Source: Bradyrhizobium cosmicum (lineage in GTDB: Bacteria; Pseudomonadota; Alphaproteobacteria; Rhizobiales; Xanthobacteraceae). From it: 64,000 nt of DNA. Positions 31,752 to 44,228 of the stretch are shown one piece after another. The notes beneath the pieces were generated by a model. That model searched no databases, was not told the origin of the DNA, and saw nothing but the letters and a program-made list of their open reading frames with translations. The stretch lies in contig NZ_CP041656.2 in the NCBI RefSeq assembly GCF_007290395.2, positions 372,001-436,000 on the forward strand. Direction: 5' to 3'. Both the position numbers and the translations under genes were made by a program. Each line of letters starts with the position of its first letter. Within the stretch, counting starts at the first letter, position 1.

Positions 31752-32717
31752 TCACCGCCGCGGATGCGCGCTGGCATAGACTTCTAGCAGGCGCTCGGAA
31801 TCGATGCCGGTATAGATCTGCGTGGTCGAGAGCGAGGAATGGCCGAGCAACTCCTGGATCGCGCGTAGATCGCCGCCGCGCGAGAGAAGATGCGTCGCAA
31901 AGGAATGCCGCAGCGCGTGCGGCGTGGCGCTGTCGGGCAATCCGAGCGCGCCGCGCAGCCGCTCCATGGCGAGCTGGATGATGCGTGGGCTGAGCGGCCC
32001 GCCGCGTGCGCCGAGGAAGATCGGGCCTTCGGCGGGCAGCGGATACGGGCACATCGAAACATATTCCTGCACCAGCGCGAGCACGTTCTGCAGCACCGGC
32101 ACCATGCGGGTCTTGTTGCCTTTGCCGGTCACGATCAGCACGTCGCCTTCGCCGGGACGCGGCACCTCGCGGCGCTTCAGGCCGAGCGCCTCGGAGATGC
32201 GCAGGCCCGAGCCGTACAGCAGCGCCATCACGGCGGCGTCGCGCGCCAAAACCCAGGTCTCGCGATCCTCGCCGGCACGCTCGTCGGCATCCGCAAGGCG
32301 CTTGGCCGATGCCATCGGCAGCGGCTTTGGCAGGCTCTTTCCGATCTTGGGTGCGCGGATCGCCGACAATGCGCCGACCTTGCCTTTGCCCTCGCGTTCG
32401 AGGAAGCGGCCGAACGAGCGCAGCCCGGCGAGCGCGCGCATCAGCGAGCGGCCGGCAATGTCGTCGGCGCGGCGCATCGCCATGAAGGCGCGGATATCGG
32501 TGGCTTCCAGCGCGGCGAACCGCTTCAGCGTGACGCGCTCGCCCCAATGGGCGCAGAGAAAATCCAGGCACTGCCTGAGGTCGCGGGCATAGGCCTCCAG
32601 CGTCTTCGGCGACAGCCGCCGCTCGGCGCCGAGATGCGACAGCCAGCGCGTCATCTCCTGCGCGATCGAGGGATCGGCGCTGGCGAGCTCGATTGGGGGG
32701 GCGGCCGCTTTGCTCAT
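31752..32717 (-). CDS. xerC: Site-specific tyrosine recombinase XerC
   Basis: Resolves chromosome dimers at dif together with XerD. The 321-residue protein has the N-terminal SAM-like DNA-binding domain (LSHLGAERRLSPKTLEAY) and the tyrosine recombinase domain. Its catalytic Arg is in GSGLRISEALGL, followed by HALRHSFATHLL (His-x-x-Arg) and GHSSLSTTQIYTGI with the nucleophilic Tyr near residue 302. ATG 32717 is taken as start; a GTG 24 bases upstream is possible. Divergent from priA, which is the usual alphaproteobacterial arrangement and supports XerC rather than XerD. Confidence 0.9.
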   Translation of the reverse strand: MSKAAAPPIELASADPSIAQEMTRWLSHLGAERRLSPKTLEAYARDLRQCLDFLCAHWGERVTLKRFAALEATDIRAFMAMRRADDIAGRSLMRALAGLRSFGRFLEREGKGKVGALSAIRAPKIGKSLPKPLPMASAKRLADADERAGEDRETWVLARDAAVMALLYGSGLRISEALGLKRREVPRPGEGDVLIVTGKGNKTRMVPVLQNVLALVQEYVSMCPYPLPAEGPIFLGARGGPLSPRIIQLAMERLRGALGLPDSATPHALRHSFATHLLSRGGDLRAIQELLGHSSLSTTQIYTGIDSERLLEVYASAHPRR

Positions 32718-32828
32718 GCGCTCTGGACGTGGTGATTCCACTCAGTATATCGCATCACACTCGTTTACTGTTCGCTAAGGCGCGCCCGTGGCGCTAGCCT
32801 CCAAACGCCAGGTTCCGATTCTCCCTTC

Positions 32829-35039
32829 ATGGATCATACGTCGCGCAGCAAAGCCGCCCCTACCCACGCGACCGGCATGGTCGACGTGCTGGTGCCGGTC
32901 GCGCTCGACCAGACCTATTCCTACAAGATGCCGCGCGGCATGGAGCTGAAGGCGGGCGATCTGGTCGGCGTGCCGCTCGGGCCCCGCGAGGTGCTCGCCG
33001 TGGTTTGGGCCGAGAACGCCAACCCCGATCCGCGCCTGCACAATCGCCTAAAAGAGGTCAGCGAGAAGCTCGACCTTCCGCCCCTGAAGCCCGAGCTGCG
33101 TTCGATGGTCGACTGGGTCGCCAACTACACGCTGAGCCCGCGCGGCATGGTGCTGCGCATGTGCCTGCGGATGGGCGAGAACCTCGGCCCCGAGCGGACT
33201 CGTGCCGGCGTGCGCCTGGTCGGCGATCCCCCCAAGAGGCTGACGCCGGCGCGGCAGCGCCTGCTCGAGGTGCTGTCGGACCGGCTGCTGCACGGCAAGT
33301 CCGAAGCCGCCAGGGAAGCCGGCGTCTCCGCTGGCGTGATCGACGGGCTCGTCGACGAGGGCACGCTCACGGTCGAGCCGATGCCGCCGCCACCGCCGCC
33401 GCCTGCGCCCGATCCGGATTTCGGCCGGCCGGATTTCTCGCCGCTGCAGCGCGCCGCCGCCGATACGATGCGCGCGCTCGCGGCCAACGGCTCGTTCCGC
33501 GTCGCGCTGCTCGACGGTGTCACCGGCTCGGGCAAGACCGAGGTCTATTTCGAAGCCATTGCGGAGTGCATCCGCCGCGGCAAACAGACTCTGATCCTGA
33601 TGCCGGAGATCGCGCTCACCGGCCAGTTCCTCGATCGCTTCGCGCAGCGCTTTGGCGTGCGCCCGATCGAATGGCATTCCGAACTGACGCCGCGCACCCG
33701 CGCGCGCAACTGGGCCGCGATTTCCGAGGGCACTGCGCCGGTCGTGGTCGGCGCGCGCTCGGCGCTGTTTCTGCCTTACGCCAATCTCGGTCTCATCGTC
33801 GTCGATGAAGAGCACGACCAGGCCTACAAGCAGGACGAGGGCGTGCATTATCACGCCCGTGACATGGCGGTGGTGCGCGCGCATATTGCCAGGATCCCGA
33901 TCGTGCTGGCCTCCGCCACGCCCTCGGTCGAATCCGAAGTCAACGCGCGCAAGAACCGCTATCAGCGCATCGCGCTGCCCTCGCGCTTCGGCGGGCAGCA
34001 CATGCCGCATATCGAGGCCATCGACATGCGCCGCGAGCCTCCCGCGCGCGGCCGTTTCATCTCGCCGCGCCTCGCCTCCGAAATCAGGAACGCGATCGAG
34101 AAGCGCGAGCAGGCGCTGCTGTTCCTCAATCGCCGCGGCTATGCGCCGCTGACGCTGTGCCGCGCCTGCGGCCATCGCTTTGCCTGCACCATCTGCGACG
34201 CCTGGCTGGTCGATCATCGCTTTCGCCAGCGGCTGGTCTGCCACCATTGCGGCTTCTCGATGCCGCGCCCGCAGACTTGCCCGCATTGCGCAGCCGAGGA
34301 ATCGCTCGTAGCGGTCGGGCCCGGTGTCGAGCGCTTGCAGGAGGAAGCCGCCGCGCTGTTCCCGGATGCGCGCACCATGGTGCTGTCGAGCGACCTCATC
34401 ACCTCGATCGAGACGATGCGCTCCGAGCTCAACGAGATTGCCGAAGGCCGGGTCGATGTCATCATCGGCACGCAGCTCGTGGCCAAGGGCCACAATTTCC
34501 CGCGGCTCAATCTGGTCGGCGTGGTCGATGCGGATCTCGGCCTGTCCAATGGCGATCCCAGGGCGTCGGAACGCACCTGGCAATTGCTCAACCAGGTGAT
34601 CGGGCGCGCCGGACGCGAGCAGGGCCGCGGCGTCGGCTATCTGCAGACCCATCAGCCCGATCATCCCGTGATGAAGGCGCTGATCGCCTGCGACCGCGAG
34701 GCCTTCTACGACAGCGAGATCGACCTGCGCGAGCGCACGCTCTATCCGCCGTTCGGCCGGCTCGCGAGCCTGATAATCTCGGCCGGCGACCGCCCGAGCG
34801 CGGAAGGCTTTGGCCGGAGACTCGTTGCGCTCGCGCCGCGCGACGAGCGCGTGGTGGTGCTGGGGCCGGCGGAAGCACCGCTCGCGGTCATCAAGGGCCG
34901 CTATCGCTTCCGCATCCTGGTGAAATCGGCGCGCGGCTTCGACCTGTCGGATTATTTGCGCAACTGGCTCGCGGTGTGCCCGAAGCCGAAGGGCAATCAG
35001 AAGCTGGAAGTCGACGTCGATCCGCAGAGTTTTTTGTAG
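32829..35039 (+). CDS. priA: Primosomal protein N' (replication restart helicase PriA)
   Basis: 3'-5' DNA helicase that reloads the replisome at stalled forks. The 736-residue protein contains the N-terminal 3'-binding domain, Walker A GVTGSGKT at 230-237 and the DEEH box at 326-329. A zinc-binding insert with cysteine pairs starts at Cys444 (CRACGHRFACTIC, CHHCG, CPHC), and helicase motif VI lies in QVIGRAGREQGRG. It is full length and is followed by a strong bidirectional terminator. Confidence 0.97.
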   Translation: MDHTSRSKAAPTHATGMVDVLVPVALDQTYSYKMPRGMELKAGDLVGVPLGPREVLAVVWAENANPDPRLHNRLKEVSEKLDLPPLKPELRSMVDWVANYTLSPRGMVLRMCLRMGENLGPERTRAGVRLVGDPPKRLTPARQRLLEVLSDRLLHGKSEAAREAGVSAGVIDGLVDEGTLTVEPMPPPPPPPAPDPDFGRPDFSPLQRAAADTMRALAANGSFRVALLDGVTGSGKTEVYFEAIAECIRRGKQTLILMPEIALTGQFLDRFAQRFGVRPIEWHSELTPRTRARNWAAISEGTAPVVVGARSALFLPYANLGLIVVDEEHDQAYKQDEGVHYHARDMAVVRAHIARIPIVLASATPSVESEVNARKNRYQRIALPSRFGGQHMPHIEAIDMRREPPARGRFISPRLASEIRNAIEKREQALLFLNRRGYAPLTLCRACGHRFACTICDAWLVDHRFRQRLVCHHCGFSMPRPQTCPHCAAEESLVAVGPGVERLQEEAAALFPDARTMVLSSDLITSIETMRSELNEIAEGRVDVIIGTQLVAKGHNFPRLNLVGVVDADLGLSNGDPRASERTWQLLNQVIGRAGREQGRGVGYLQTHQPDHPVMKALIACDREAFYDSEIDLRERTLYPPFGRLASLIISAGDRPSAEGFGRRLVALAPRDERVVVLGPAEAPLAVIKGRYRFRILVKSARGFDLSDYLRNWLAVCPKPKGNQKLEVDVDPQSFL

Positions 35040-35057
35040 GCCCGACAGCACATAAAA

Positions 35058-35087
35058 AAGCCCGCCGTCCCCCAAGACGGCGGGCTT
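35058..35087. terminator. Bidirectional terminator between priA and the RlpA-like gene
   Basis: A 12-bp stem AAGCCCGCCGTC (35058-35069) / GACGGCGGGCTT (35076-35087) is flanked by A6 on the left and GTTT on the right. It can end both the + strand priA transcript and the - strand transcript of the gene at 35161. Confidence 0.85.
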
Positions 35088-35160
35088 GTTTCGCTTGCTC
35101 TGATCTCGCCGCTCACATGTCCGCAGACAATGACGAGAACTGCACTTTGACCTGGAGCGC

Positions 35161-35670
35161 TTAGGACACCACTTCGGCGGTGACGCGGCCGACGCCGGCG
35201 CCGGTGAGGCCGATGGCGCGGGCAGCGCCCGTGGAGAGATCGAGCACACGGCCGCGAATGAACGGGCCACGGTCGTTGATGGTGACGATGACGCTCGAGC
35301 TGCCGTGGGTGACGCGGAGCTTGGTGCCGAACGGCAGCGAACGGTGCGCCGCGGTCATGGCGTTCTGGTTGAAGCGCTGGCCCGACGCGGTCCGGCTACC
35401 GGACTCGTTGCCGTAATAGGAAGCCATGCCGGAAAAGGAGCGCCCGGTGCCCGACGACGGCGTCATCGACGCATTGGCGTTGCGCCAATCAGGGGTCGCG
35501 TTGGCGACGTTCTGGGCGTGGTGGCGGTGATGATGGTGAGAGTACCGGTGGTGATGCCTGGATTTGGCGGAAGCCTCCGTGGCAGTCCCACCAACGAGGA
35601 GAGTTGCAGCAACAAAAGCGATCGCCGTACGCGGCTGGGTCACAAAGCCCAGCGTCTTCAAAGACAGCAT
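35161..35670 (-). CDS. RlpA-like septal ring lytic transglycosylase family protein
   Basis: A 169-residue exported protein with a signal peptide of about 35 residues ending ASA and a histidine-rich tract (HHHRYSHHHHRHHAQ) directly after it. A C-terminal double-psi beta-barrel follows, with the RlpA signatures SGMASYYGNE, TASGQRF, MTAAHRSLPFGTKLRVTH and INDRGPFIRGRVLDLS. RlpA proteins act on denuded peptidoglycan in some species. No SPOR domain is present, so this is a short form. A 14-bp perfect palindrome lies 24 bases before the ATG. Confidence 0.9.
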   Translation of the reverse strand: MLSLKTLGFVTQPRTAIAFVAATLLVGGTATEASAKSRHHHRYSHHHHRHHAQNVANATPDWRNANASMTPSSGTGRSFSGMASYYGNESGSRTASGQRFNQNAMTAAHRSLPFGTKLRVTHGSSSVIVTINDRGPFIRGRVLDLSTGAARAIGLTGAGVGRVTAEVVS

Positions 35671-35693
35671 TTAGTGGTCCCTAAGCTAGTATT

Positions 35694-35707
35694 GCCACAT
35701 ATGTGGC
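35694..35707. promoter_or_regulatory. Perfect palindrome upstream of the RlpA-like gene
   Basis: GCCACATATGTGGC is a perfect 14-bp inverted repeat, itself flanked on both sides by CTAG. It begins 24 bases upstream of the ATG at 35670, a position suited to an operator or activator site. No regulator is identified. Confidence 0.4.
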
Positions 35708-36336
35708 TAGTGGAGCCCCCATCAGTTGTGAGCGACTTGCGTTTCCTTTCGCAATGAGGCGTGAATTAGGCAGTATTTTAGGTATGTGTCGGGATGTAAT
35801 ATCTTGTGACCTGCGCAGTTAATCGGCCAATATTCCGTAATATTTCGCTTTAACGATTTATTAACTCAATGATTACTTTCTAATACTGTAGAGCGAAGTC
35901 ATCACACTCGACGTTTAGAATTGGGTAAGTATTCGGCAGCCCGCGCATCGGCGCCGGATTCACGGCTCTGCGATTCATGTTCATGGCCGCTATGCGCTGA
36001 GGGCAGGAACGAATGAGCGCAATGGCGCAGTTAAGGCTCACGGCAATTCCGTGGCGCGGCAGGTCGTCCTCCAAGTTGGTGCAAGGTGGTCGAACGTGTG
36101 GTCGCTACGTCGCAAGCTGCGACGAACTGGCGAGAAACAGCCAAGCCTTTAAGTTGCCGTCATGTTGCACGTGCGCGCCTGCTATGTTAGCAAAGCCGCG
36201 ATTTTAACGGACCCGGCACTTCCCGTGCCGGCCGAAAATCGAAGTCCCGCTTGAATTCCAAGGGCTTGGATCGCTAGGCGCCGCGTTGTGGCGACGGTTT
36301 TTCCCTTGCGAGTTTGACAGCAAAAAGAGCGCGTCT
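35708..36336. other. Long intergenic region upstream of the atp operon
   Basis: About 630 bases without a convincing gene. The left part (roughly 35750-35930) is clearly AT-richer than the surroundings and probably holds promoter sequences for the RlpA-like gene. The right part should hold the atp promoter; it contains a hairpin CCGGCAC-TTCCC-GTGCCGG at 36213-36231 about 105 bases before atpH. Two small frames here (36013-36207 + and 35880-36074 -) have no recognisable features. Confidence 0.6.
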
Positions 36337-38426
<2,090 letters not shown>

Positions 38427-38432
38427 GAACGC

Positions 38433-38518
38433 CGTCATGGCCGGGCTTGTCCCGGCCATCCACGCGTTTCGACTTGCAAGATAGAACGTGGATGCCCGGG
38501 ACAAGCCCGGGCATGACG
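38433..38518. repeat. Intergenic palindromic element between atpA and atpG
   Basis: CGTCATGGCCGGGCTTGTCC (38433 on) is mirrored by GGACAAGCCCGGGCATGACG (to 38518), and CCATCCACG pairs with CGTGGATG. The whole element is a near-continuous inverted repeat, with a short spacer in the middle, inside the F1 operon. Confidence 0.88.
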
Positions 38519-38573
38519 ACTGGGATAGTCAGCGGCTCGATCATAAGGGTCGAACCGCCGGGGTGAACGAAGA

Positions 38574-39449
38574 ATGGCGTCTCTTAAAGACATGCGCGTC
38601 CGCATCGCCTCCACCAAGGCGACGCAAAAGATCACCAAGGCGATGCAGATGGTTGCTGCGTCCCGGTTGCGCCGTGCCCAGCAGGCCGCCGAGGCGGCCC
38701 GGCCCTATGCCGACAAGATGGGCGCGGTGATCTCCAACATCGCCAGCGCTGCCGCGGGTTCGCCCGGCGCACCGGCGCTGCTCGCCGGCACCGGCAAGGA
38801 CCAGGTTCATTTGCTGCTGGTCTGCACCGGCGAGCGCGGCCTGTCCGGCGCCTTCAACTCGTCGATCGTGCGCCTGGCGCGTGATCGCGCCCAGGCGCTG
38901 ATGGCGCAGGGCAAGGAAGTGAAATTCTTCTGCGTCGGCCGCAAGGGCTACGAGCAGCTCCGCCGCCTGTTCGACAAGCAGATCGTCGAGCATCTCGACC
39001 TGCGCAGCGTTCGCCAGCTCGGCTTCGTCAACGCCGAGGACATCGCCAGGAAAGTGCTGGCCCGTTTCGACAACGGCGAGTTCGACGTCTGCACGCTGTT
39101 CTACGCGCAGTTCAAGTCGGTGATCGCCCAGGTCCCGACCGCGCAGCAGATCATTCCGCTGGCGGTGGAAGAAAAGGCGGCGAACGCGCCGGCGACCTCC
39201 TACGAATACGAGCCGGAGGAGGACGAACTCCTCTCCCGCCTGCTGCCGCGCAACATCGCGGTGCAGATCTTCCGCGCGCTGCTGGAAAACAACGCTTCGT
39301 TCTACGGCGCGCAGATGAGCTCGATGGACAACGCCACCCGCAACGCCGGCGAAATGATCCGCAAGCAAACCCAGATCTACAACCGAACCCGTCAAGCCCA
39401 GATCACCAAGGAGCTGATCGAGATCATCTCCGGCGCCGAGGCGGTCTGA
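38574..39449 (+). CDS. atpG: F1F0 ATP synthase subunit gamma
   Basis: Central rotor shaft of F1. The 291-residue protein begins [20 protein letters not shown] and ends [20 protein letters not shown], the two conserved coiled-coil termini of gamma. [13 protein letters not shown] lies in the Rossmann-like middle domain. Position between atpA and atpD is canonical. Confidence 0.98.
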   Translation: MASLKDMRVRIASTKATQKITKAMQMVAASRLRRAQQAAEAARPYADKMGAVISNIASAAAGSPGAPALLAGTGKDQVHLLLVCTGERGLSGAFNSSIVRLARDRAQALMAQGKEVKFFCVGRKGYEQLRRLFDKQIVEHLDLRSVRQLGFVNAEDIARKVLARFDNGEFDVCTLFYAQFKSVIAQVPTAQQIIPLAVEEKAANAPATSYEYEPEEDELLSRLLPRNIAVQIFRALLENNASFYGAQMSSMDNATRNAGEMIRKQTQIYNRTRQAQITKELIEIISGAEAV

Positions 39450-40943
<1,494 letters not shown>

Positions 40944-40951
40944 TTCTAGGT

Positions 40952-41030
40952 GTCATTGCCGGGCTTGACCCGGCGATCCATCAGATAGGAATCTTGATGG
41001 ATGGACCCGCGGGTCAGGCCCGCGGGTGAC
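40952..41030. repeat. Intergenic palindromic element between atpD and atpC
   Basis: GTCATTGCCGGGCTTGACCC (40952 on) mirrors GGGTCAGGCCCGCGGGTGAC (to 41030) imperfectly, and GATCCATC pairs with GATGGATG. It has the same architecture as the atpA/atpG element but is diverged in sequence, so the two probably arrived independently. Confidence 0.82.
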
Positions 41031-41050
41031 AAGCGGAAAACAACGGATAG

Positions 41051-41460
<410 letters not shown>

Positions 41461-41461
<1 letters not shown>

Positions 41462-41490
41462 GCCCCGGGGCACCGCTCCGGGGCTCAAGC
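41461..41490 (+). terminator. Terminator of the atpHAGDC operon
   Basis: AGCCCCGG (41461-41468) pairs with CCGGGGCT (41478-41485) over a 9-base loop, beginning on the last base of the atpC stop. Only a weak T-tract follows (CAAGCTTC). Confidence 0.65.
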
Positions 41491-41719
41491 TTCAAATTCC
41501 TGAACAGGTTCAGCGCTCGTCGCGGCCGTGGCGGGCGCTGACTTTGTTGCACCTTGCCGCCGATAGCGGCATTCCGCGCGCGCGGATGAAGCGCAAGATC
41601 GCGGCGCAAGCGGGAGAGGGCGCGAGGGAATGGTGCGCCCCTGACGCCCAAATTTTCGCCGAAAAATTCCCTAAGGATTTCAAACCCCATTCTACTGTGC
41701 ATGGGGTTGTTTCGCAGCT

Positions 41720-42220
41720 TCAGTTTCCGAACGGCGCGAACTGCTGCGCCACCGCGCGGTAGACGTCGCGGCGGAACGGCACCACGAGATCGGCGACGCG
41801 GTCGAGGCGCTCCCAGCGCCATGCGTCGAACTCCGCAGGCTGGTCGTTGCGCGGCGTCAGCGGATCGATCTCGTCGTCCTTGCCGGTGAAGCGCAGCGCG
41901 AACCACTTTTGGCGCTGGCCGCGGAACTTCGCCAGCCGGTGCGTTTGCGGTCCGTCATAGGGAGGGAATTCGTAGGTGAGCCAGTCGGTCTCGCCGAGAA
42001 AATCAGCGCTGACGACGCTGGTCTCTTCCCAGAGCTCGCGCATCGCGGCGTCGCGCAGGTTCTCGCCGTCATCGACCCCGCCCTGCGGCATCTGCCAGTC
42101 GAGGCCCGGCAGGATGATCTCGGGCCCGTCGCCCTTGAAGCGGTGCCCGATCAGAACGCGGCCATCGGCATTGAACAAGGCGATGCCCACATTGGGACGG
42201 TAGGGCTTTTCATTCGTCAC
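41720..42220 (-). CDS. RNA pyrophosphohydrolase (Nudix, RppH/NudH type), copy 2
   Basis: A 166-residue Nudix hydrolase that probably converts 5'-triphosphate RNA to 5'-monophosphate, or hydrolyses dinucleoside polyphosphates. The Nudix box GGVDDGENLRDAAMRELWEE-TSV has all metal-binding glutamates, and [20 protein letters not shown] matches the RppH-specific region. GTG 42220 is chosen: GGAAG lies 9 bases upstream and the encoded start fits the paralogue. It lies 62 bases downstream of a second, clearly related Nudix gene on the same strand. Confidence 0.88.
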   Translation of the reverse strand: MTNEKPYRPNVGIALFNADGRVLIGHRFKGDGPEIILPGLDWQMPQGGVDDGENLRDAAMRELWEETSVVSADFLGETDWLTYEFPPYDGPQTHRLAKFRGQRQKWFALRFTGKDDEIDPLTPRNDQPAEFDAWRWERLDRVADLVVPFRRDVYRAVAQQFAPFGN

Positions 42221-42235
42221 GTGCGGATCTTCCGT

Positions 42236-42275
42236 GTCATTCCGGCGATGCCTTAGCACCGAACCCGGAATGCCA
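42236..42275. repeat. Degenerate GTCATTCCGG fragment between the two Nudix genes
   Basis: GTCATTCCGGCGATGCC and the inverted CCCGGAATGCC are only about 40 bases apart. They look like the two ends of a GTCATTCCGG element (compare 18927-19032) whose interior has been lost. Alternatively it is a simple hairpin in the gap. Confidence 0.4.
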
Positions 42276-42282
42276 ATTTTAT

Positions 42283-42786
42283 TTATTCATCCGCCAGCGT
42301 GGAAAATTCCTTCACCACGCGCTCGTAGACCGGTCGCTTGAAGGGAATGATCAGCCCGGTCAAATTCTTCATCGGTTCCCAGCGCCAGCTCACGAACTCG
42401 GCCTTGTGGCCGCCGCCGGGGTGCTCGACGTTGATCTCGCTGTCCTCGCCGGTGAAGCGCACTGCGAACCATTTCTGGCGCTGGCCCCGGTAACGGCCCT
42501 TCCAGGCGCGCCCCGCGACCGTGCGCGGAATGTCGTAAGTGAGCCAGTCCGGGACCTCGCCGAGCCGCTCGACCGAGCGCACGCTGGTCTCCTCATAGAG
42601 CTCGCGCCTGGCCGCGTCCCAGGTGTCCTCGCCGGGATCGACGCCGCCTTGTGGCATCTGCCAGACATGGCTGTCGTCGACATGCTCGATGCCGCCGGCG
42701 CGGCGACCGATGAACACCAGTCCCTTCCGGTTGATCAGCATCACGCCGACGCAGGTCCGGTAGGGCAAATCCTCGTAACGCGCCAT
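42283..42786 (-). CDS. rppH: RNA pyrophosphohydrolase (Nudix, RppH/NudH type), copy 1
   Basis: A 167-residue Nudix protein with [20 protein letters not shown] at the start, the Nudix box around [20 protein letters not shown], and [20 protein letters not shown]. This matches the alphaproteobacterial RNA pyrophosphohydrolase family in length and all motifs. The neighbouring copy at 41720 shares the same blocks with lower overall identity, so these are old paralogues rather than a recent duplication. Downstream of the polysaccharide deacetylase gene, same strand, 75-bp gap. Confidence 0.92.
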   Translation of the reverse strand: MARYEDLPYRTCVGVMLINRKGLVFIGRRAGGIEHVDDSHVWQMPQGGVDPGEDTWDAARRELYEETSVRSVERLGEVPDWLTYDIPRTVAGRAWKGRYRGQRQKWFAVRFTGEDSEINVEHPGGGHKAEFVSWRWEPMKNLTGLIIPFKRPVYERVVKEFSTLADE

Positions 42787-42860
42787 TCCGCCAGGCCTCT
42801 CGCGTGCTTTTGGCGGGCATGCCGGCCCCCGCGGGACCTGTGCCGTACCAATCCGTTGAT

Positions 42861-44084
42861 TTAGCTGGATTTTGATTTCAGCATCGCGGTTGTCAATGGC
42901 ACCAAAAGGATACCCCGGTCGCTCAATGTCTTGGTCCAGGCGCCGATGCGCTCGATCGAGACCGGCAGGGCCGAGGCGATGCCGACGGCGGCGCCCCGCT
43001 CGCGCGCCAGCGATTCGAGCTTGCTCAGGGCGCGGTCGATCTCGGCCGGGGTCGGCACCACGTCGATTGCGATGTCGCCCTTGCCGAACGGCATCGCCGC
43101 GCTGGCCGCTGCCTGCGATGCGATGCTGCGGGGCGAGGAGCCGTCGTCGAAGAAGCCGAGGCCGCGCTTGGCCGCCTCGCGAATGATCGGCTGCATCGCC
43201 GGCTCCGTCGCCACGAAGCGGGCGCCCATGAAATTGGTGAGGCCGGCATAGCCCTGCATGCGGCTGAGGTGCCAGTACAGGCGGTCCATGTTCTGGTCGG
43301 TGGTGAGCGAGGTCAGCAGCGTCTGCGGCCCCGGGTCGTTGTCCGGGAAGTCGTAGGGCTCCATCGGGATCTGGAGGAAGATCTCGTGGCGCTGGGCGCG
43401 GGCCCGTTCGGCCAGCTTGCCGGGGTCGGCACCGTAGGGCGTGAAGGCCAGCGTCACTGCCGGCGGCAGCCGCATGATCGCGTCGGTGGTCTTGGCGGCG
43501 CCGACTCCGAGGCCGCCGATCAGGATCGCGACCACGGGCATCTTGGCGGCCTTGGCGCGGTCGGCATCCGCAGCATAGACGTTGAACGGCTTCAGGTCTC
43601 CGGCCACCACCGGGATCATGCCGTAGCGCGACTTCTCCAGCAGTTTCGCATCGATCCCGGCCATGACGGGCGGCGGCGCGTTCGCCGCGGCCGCTTCGCC
43701 CTTGTCCGCCGAGTCCCCGCCACCGATCACCACGTCGTGGCGCGCGCCGGTGGAGCCGTCGATCATGGTGACGGTCTTCTGCTCGCCCGCTTGCTTCGGT
43801 GCTTCCTTGGCCTCGTGCTTGCTGTCCTGCTTGCTCTCCTGGCCATGACCGGCAGCGGCGGGCTTCTCGCCGGTGGCTTTGGGCTCGCGGATCGCGATCC
43901 GCGTCATCGGCTCGCCGCCGAGCGGATCCTTGTTGAAGATGGCAAAGCCGGCAAAGGCGGCCAGGAACAGGCCGAGCATGAGGGCCAGCGCCTGCATGGC
44001 CGTGAACGGCAGCCGCAGCCGGCGCTTCCGGCGCGGCTTGTCCTGTCCGAGCGGGGCGCTCAGATCATCGGCCGTTTCAGTCAT
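42861..44084 (-). CDS. Divergent polysaccharide deacetylase family protein (YibQ-like)
   Basis: A 407-residue membrane-anchored protein: cytoplasmic N-terminus with a basic patch ([11 protein letters not shown]), one membrane helix near 29-48 and a Lys/Glu/Ala-rich linker (about 70-135). A C-terminal TIM-barrel-like deacetylase domain starts near [13 protein letters not shown]. The domain matches the divergent polysaccharide deacetylase (YibQ/DUF610) family, often encoded next to ctpA and envC as here. The family's substrate is not established; its neighbourhood links it to envelope and peptidoglycan upkeep. Confidence 0.88.
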   Translation of the reverse strand: MTETADDLSAPLGQDKPRRKRRLRLPFTAMQALALMLGLFLAAFAGFAIFNKDPLGGEPMTRIAIREPKATGEKPAAAGHGQESKQDSKHEAKEAPKQAGEQKTVTMIDGSTGARHDVVIGGGDSADKGEAAAANAPPPVMAGIDAKLLEKSRYGMIPVVAGDLKPFNVYAADADRAKAAKMPVVAILIGGLGVGAAKTTDAIMRLPPAVTLAFTPYGADPGKLAERARAQRHEIFLQIPMEPYDFPDNDPGPQTLLTSLTTDQNMDRLYWHLSRMQGYAGLTNFMGARFVATEPAMQPIIREAAKRGLGFFDDGSSPRSIASQAAASAAMPFGKGDIAIDVVPTPAEIDRALSKLESLARERGAAVGIASALPVSIERIGAWTKTLSDRGILLVPLTTAMLKSKSS

Positions 44085-44174
44085 GCGAGATCCCGAATCA
44101 CTCCCGCCGACGATACCACGCCGGGGTCAAGCGGCGGCAGGCCGGGATGCGCCGGGGATTGCGCAAGACCAAGC

Positions 44175-44206
44175 AAAAAGGGCGGCTCCAGGAGCCGCCC
44201 TTTTGC
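44175..44206 (-). terminator. Terminator after ctpA
   Basis: AAAAGGGCGGCTCC / GGAGCCGCCCTTTT is a 14-bp inverted repeat with an AG-AG-type loop at 44176-44204. Its flanking A/T ends allow termination in either direction. It separates ctpA (stop 44229) from the polysaccharide deacetylase gene. Confidence 0.8.
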
Positions 44207-44228
44207 CGAATCGCGTGATGCGCCCGAC

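Noticed and set aside
36013..36207. 64-codon frame upstream of atpH
   Set aside because: No ribosome site, unusual Cys/Ser/Arg composition and overlap with the probable atp promoter region.
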